In this document: positions 6,666 through 9,214 of the stretch, piece by piece
Position numbering within the stretch: position 1 is the stretch's first letter
Layout: each line of letters begins with the position of its first letter
Origin: Caulobacteraceae bacterium
GTDB taxonomy: Bacteria > Pseudomonadota > Alphaproteobacteria > Caulobacterales > Caulobacteraceae
Direction of reading: 5' to 3'
Assembly (NCBI GenBank): GCA_030151985.1
Contig: JASLDZ010000015.1
Coordinates: forward strand, 1-9,214
DNA length: 9,214 bases
Notes under the pieces: model-generated
What the model saw: the letters and a program-made list of their open reading frames with translations, nothing else
Told to the model about the DNA's origin: nothing
Databases searched by the model: none
Position numbers and translations under genes: made by a program

Positions 6666-8548
6666 ACCACGCGGATGTGCAGCTCCTTGAGCTGACGGTC
6701 GCTGACCTCCGACGGCGCCTGCATCAGAAGGTCCTGCGCCTGCTGGTTCAGCGGGAAGGCGATGACCTCGCGGATGTTCGAGGTGCCGGCCAGCAGCATG
6801 ACGATCCGGTCGATCCCGGGCGCGATGCCTCCGTGCGGCGGCGCGCCGAAGCGGAAGGCGTTCAGCATGCCGCCGAACTTCTCCTCCACCACCTCCGGCC
6901 CGTAGCCGGCGATCTCGAACGCCTTGAGCATGATGTCGGGGCGGTGGTTCCGGATCGCGCCGCTGGACAGCTCCACCCCGTTGCAGACGATGTCGTACTG
7001 GTAGGCGAGGATGGTCAGCGGGTCCTGCGTCTCCAGCGCCTCCATCTCGCCCTGCGGCATGGAGAAGGGGTTGTGGGAGAAGTCGACCTTCTTCTCCTCC
7101 TCGTTCCACTCGAACATCGGGAAGTCGACGATCCAGCACAGCCGGAACTCGCCCTCCTGCACGAGCCCGAGGTCAGTCCCCAACTTGGTTCTTAGCTGGC
7201 CTGCAAGCTTAGCCGCATCAGATGAACTCTTGTGGGCAAGAAAGAATATTACGTCGCCTTCGTCTGCACCGGTAAGCTCGATAATTTTCTCAATGTCACT
7301 CAGCACAAGGAACTTGAGCAGTGGACCGCCCAGCTCGGGCGGAGACCCTTCCGCAACCGAGATAATATCCGTGTCACCGCGCTCGAATGCTGCCTTGACT
7401 TCATCCAAGGTGACGTCGTTAGACATGAGAGCGCGGTTCAGACGCTTAATTTGGAGGTTGGCTAGGCCACCTACGCCAAGCTCCGCCTTTGCCCAGTCTT
7501 CTATTCTCGTGAAGAACGATCGAGGCCTGCCGACCAGATCAGGCACACGGATCACCTTCACCACTCCCCCGGCATCAACACCGTCGGTCAAGAAAGATTT
7601 GATGGGAGCTTGACGGATAATCTCAGAAATATCGTGGATGAGCAGAGGGTTGCGCAGGTCGGGCTTGTCGGTGCCGTACTTGGCGATCGACTCCCTGAAC
7701 GGGATGCGGGGGAAGGCGCCCGCGGGCACGCTGCGCGTGAAGCCGTTGACGTTGGCGAACTCCTCGAACACGCCGCGCATGACGGGCTCGATCGTCGAGA
7801 ACACGTCCTCCTGCGTGACGAAGCTCATCTCCAGGTCGAGCTGGTAGAACTCGCCGGGCGAGCGGTCGGCCCGGGCGTCCTCGTCGCGGAAGCAGGGGGC
7901 GATCTGGAAGTAGCGGTCGAAGCCCGACACCATCAGCAGCTGCTTGAACTGCTGCGGCGCCTGGGGGAGCGCGTAGAACTGGCCGGGGTGCATCCGGCTC
8001 GGCACCAGGAAGTCGCGCGCGCCCTCAGGTGATGAGGCGGTCAGGATCGGCGTCTGGAACTCGGTGAAGCCCGCGGCCACCATGCGGTTGCGGATCGAGG
8101 CGATCACCCGCGACCGCAGCAGGATGTTGGCGTGCAGCGTCTCGCGCCTGAGATCCAGGTAGCGGTGCTTCAGCCGGAGCTCCTCCGGATAGTCCGGCTC
8201 GCCGAACACCGGCACCGGCAGCTCGGCGGCCTCGCTCAGCACGTCGAGCGCGGTGACGCGGATCTCGACCTCGCCGGTGGGCAGCTCCCTGTTGATCGTC
8301 TCGGGGCTGCGCGCGACCACCTCGCCCTCCACGCGCACCACGCTCTCGGCCCGCACGCGCTCGGCTGAGGCGAAGCCCGGCGTATCCGGGTGCAGCACGA
8401 GCTGTGTCAGGCCGTAGTTGTCGCGCAGGTCGACGAACATCAGCCCGCCGTGGTCGCGCTTCCTGTGCACCCAACCGGAGAGCTTGACGGACTGGCCCGC
8501 ATCGCTGGCGCGCAGGGCGCCGCAGGTGTGGGTGCGATAGGCGTGCAT
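6647..8548 (-). CDS. aspS: aspartyl-tRNA synthetase AspRS, mosaic gene
   Basis: AspRS charges tRNA(Asp) with aspartate; most alphaproteobacterial forms are non-discriminating and also charge tRNA(Asn) for GatCAB amidation. Domains in order: N-terminal anticodon-binding OB-fold (1-110, with GWVHRKRDHGG); class II catalytic core, first part (about 130-300), with PEGARDF (174-180), LPQAPQ (194-199) and motif 2 FRDEDARADRSPGEF with Arg221; bacterial GAD insertion domain (about 305-425); catalytic core, second part, ending with motif 3 GIDRIVMLL and Arg581; and a short C-terminal extension. His33 occupies the place of the His linked to relaxed tRNA choice in Pseudomonas AspRS. At 633 residues it is longer than the usual 590-600; the excess appears to lie in the GAD domain. 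Codon use inside residues 301-458 is unlike the rest of the gene. All catalytic motifs and the frame are intact, so the enzyme should be active. The start ATG 8548 has no clear ribosome site. Confidence 0.97.
   Translation of the reverse strand: MHAYRTHTCGALRASDAGQSVKLSGWVHRKRDHGGLMFVDLRDNYGLTQLVLHPDTPGFASAERVRAESVVRVEGEVVARSPETINRELPTGEVEIRVTALDVLSEAAELPVPVFGEPDYPEELRLKHRYLDLRRETLHANILLRSRVIASIRNRMVAAGFTEFQTPILTASSPEGARDFLVPSRMHPGQFYALPQAPQQFKQLLMVSGFDRYFQIAPCFRDEDARADRSPGEFYQLDLEMSFVTQEDVFSTIEPVMRGVFEEFANVNGFTRSVPAGAFPRIPFRESIAKYGTDKPDLRNPLLIHDISEIIRQAPIKSFLTDGVDAGGVVKVIRVPDLVGRPRSFFTRIEDWAKAELGVGGLANLQIKRLNRALMSNDVTLDEVKAAFERGDTDIISVAEGSPPELGGPLLKFLVLSDIEKIIELTGADEGDVIFFLAHKSSSDAAKLAGQLRTKLGTDLGLVQEGEFRLCWIVDFPMFEWNEEEKKVDFSHNPFSMPQGEMEALETQDPLTILAYQYDIVCNGVELSSGAIRNHRPDIMLKAFEIAGYGPEVVEEKFGGMLNAFRFGAPPHGGIAPGIDRIVMLLAGTSNIREVIAFPLNQQAQDLLMQAPSEVSDRQLKELHIRVVPPIKA
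7175..7646 (-). other. low-GC, foreign-codon patch in aspS (GAD domain replacement)
   Basis: This is a compositional island within aspS covering codons 301-458. By hand count, 67 of 158 codons end in A or T. The count is zero in about 50 codons on the 3' side (7021-7173) and zero in about 80 on the 5' side (to about 7920). Two sample 60-base rows in the patch (7201-7260, 7261-7320) are each 47% GC, against 72% in a flanking row (7861-7920). Codons nearly absent elsewhere in the window cluster here: ATA, AGA, CTA, TTT, TCA, AGT, AAA. The reading frame is unbroken. It spans the GAD insertion domain plus about 30 residues of the catalytic core through GTDLGL. The best reading is homologous replacement from a lower-GC donor aspS; the donor is unknown. 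Confidence 0.88.
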
Positions 8549-8592
8549 GGGGATCAGGTCTCGGGCGGCGCGGCGCTTGAAGGAAGGTGCGG

Positions 8593-8621
8593 GTTGAAGG
8601 CTGGCGCGGGCGGGGTGTCAA
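8593..8621 (-). promoter_or_regulatory. putative aspS promoter
   Basis: On the minus strand, TTGACAC (8621-8615) is followed after 14 bases by CCTTCAAC (8600-8593). The Caulobacter housekeeping consensus as I know it is TTGACGS, 10-14 bases, GCTANAWC; this site matches the first five bases of the -35 box and most of the -10 box. Transcription would start near 8586 and leave a leader of about 38 bases before ATG 8548. Confidence 0.5.
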
Positions 8622-8622
8622 G

Positions 8623-8651
8623 TTGAGCGCGCGCGTCGGGGCTGCTAGCGG
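8623..8651 (+). promoter_or_regulatory. putative methyltransferase promoter (leaderless)
   Basis: TTGAGCG (8623-8629), 14 bases, then GCTAGCGG (8644-8651) resembles the Caulobacter housekeeping promoter, with a weak 3' half of the -10 box. A start six to eight bases beyond the -10 box falls at about 8657-8659, on the GTG start codon itself. Its -35 box is separated by one base from the -35 box of the aspS promoter on the other strand. Confidence 0.42.
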
Positions 8652-8658
8652 CTGGCGC

Positions 8659-9214
8659 GTGTCCCCTCCCCGCCTCAGCCCCGCGCCGACCGTCCTGCGC
8701 ACCACCGGCTGGCCCGACTACGCCCTGCTCGACTCCGGCGAGGGGCTGAAGCTGGAGCGCTACGGCCGGTTCAGCGTGGTGCGGCCGGAGCCCCAATGCC
8801 TCTGGCCCAAGCGCATGCCGCCGGAGCAGTGGGCCGCCGCCGACGCCACGTTCGACCCCGCCGCGCAGACCGAGGACGAGGACGCCGGCCGCTGGCGGTT
8901 CAGGCGCGCGCCGCCTGACCATTTCGAACTCGGCTGGGACGCGGCGCGGTTCAACGCGCGCTTCACCGGCTTCCGGCACCTGGCCTTCTTCCCCGAGCAG
9001 GCGGCGAACTGGGCCTGGATCGACGCGGCCGTGCGGAAGATGCAGGCGCCCGACGGCGGACGACCGCGGGTGCTGAACCTCTTCGGCTACACCGGCGTCG
9101 CCAGCCTGGTGGCGGGCGCGGCGGGGGCGGCGGTGACGCACGTGGACGCGTCGAAGAAGTCGGTGAACTGGGCGCGGGAGAACGCGGAGCTGTCCAGGCT
9201 CCAGCACCACCCCA
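8659..9214 (+). CDS. class I SAM-dependent methyltransferase, RlmI/RlmK-like (3' end outside window)
   Basis: The frame is open from GTG 8659 to the right edge (185 codons shown). It starts with a domain containing PDYALLDSGEGLKLERYG (20-37) and FFPEQAANW (109-117). The Rossmann-type SAM site follows: VLNLFGYTG (138-146, motif I) and HVDAS with Asp163, expected to hold the SAM ribose. These features match the methyltransferase domain family that includes the 23S rRNA cytosine methyltransferase RlmI and the methyltransferase half of RlmKL. No N-terminal PUA domain like that of RlmI is seen, so the target (rRNA or other) is uncertain. The motif for substrate catalysis lies beyond the window. 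GTG 8659 is chosen because the conserved region begins soon after it, there is no ATG upstream in frame, and a promoter-like site ends just before it. No Shine-Dalgarno sequence is present. A long antisense frame over this gene is a codon-bias shadow. Confidence 0.85.
   Translation, partial: MSPPRLSPAPTVLRTTGWPDYALLDSGEGLKLERYGRFSVVRPEPQCLWPKRMPPEQWAAADATFDPAAQTEDEDAGRWRFRRAPPDHFELGWDAARFNARFTGFRHLAFFPEQAANWAWIDAAVRKMQAPDGGRPRVLNLFGYTGVASLVAGAAGAAVTHVDASKKSVNWARENAELSRLQHHP

Noticed and set aside
7011..7613. Open frames of 200 and 77 codons on the plus strand across the low-GC part of aspS.
   Set aside because: They are antisense to an intact, motif-complete AspRS. They have no ribosome site and resemble no family I know; the altered composition simply reduces stop codons.
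7170..7660. AGGTC at both edges of the aspS block as a direct repeat or target duplication.
   Set aside because: Five bases is within chance, and there are no inverted ends or transposase. The unbroken frame fits homologous replacement, not transposition.
8554..9210. A 218-codon minus-strand frame opposite the methyltransferase.
   Set aside because: The plus strand has a SAM-binding motif and conserved N-terminal motifs; the minus frame is an Arg/Gly/Val-rich shadow.

Overview
The window is GC-rich DNA from an alphaproteobacterium, most likely a member of the Caulobacterales (Caulobacter, Phenylobacterium or Brevundimonas type). The evidence is codons that end almost always in G or C, an AspRS with the alphaproteobacterial form of motif 2, promoter-like sites that resemble the Caulobacter housekeeping consensus, and a smpB-dapA pair next to a divergent soluble lytic transglycosylase, an order I recall from Caulobacter. 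Genus cannot be fixed from sequence reading alone. There is no tRNA, rRNA, CRISPR array, IS element or phage gene, and no gene-free stretch longer than about 172 bases.

Layout from left to right: the last two thirds of a TetA-type MFS exporter (+); a small BamE-fold-like lipoprotein (+); smpB and dapA as a tight minus-strand pair meeting the lipoprotein tail to tail; a 172-base divergent gap holding a GC-rich hairpin; a large periplasmic Slt70-type lytic transglycosylase (+); two tandem secreted pentapeptide-repeat proteins (+) sharing an unusual four-cysteine frame; aspS (-), again tail to tail with its neighbour; and a 110-base divergent promoter region leading to a class I SAM-dependent methyltransferase (+) cut by the right edge.

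The genes are mostly chromosomal housekeeping functions: trans-translation (smpB), lysine and meso-diaminopimelate synthesis for the cell wall (dapA), peptidoglycan turnover (lytic transglycosylase) and tRNA charging (aspS). DapA supplies a wall building block and the divergent lytic transglycosylase cleaves the wall, so the dapA/transglycosylase intergene is a plausible place for joint control.

The most striking signal is inside aspS. A stretch of about 470 bases (7175-7646) that encodes the GAD insertion domain and the start of the following catalytic segment has about 42% A/T-ending codons by my count (67 of 158). I counted none in roughly 50 codons on one side and 80 on the other. Reading frame and active-site motifs are intact. 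This looks like a domain-scale replacement from a lower-GC donor, giving a mosaic aminoacyl-tRNA synthetase. Other points of interest are back-to-back promoters whose -35 boxes are one base apart, a probable leaderless GTG start, and the paired exported pentapeptide proteins with matched cysteine caps.
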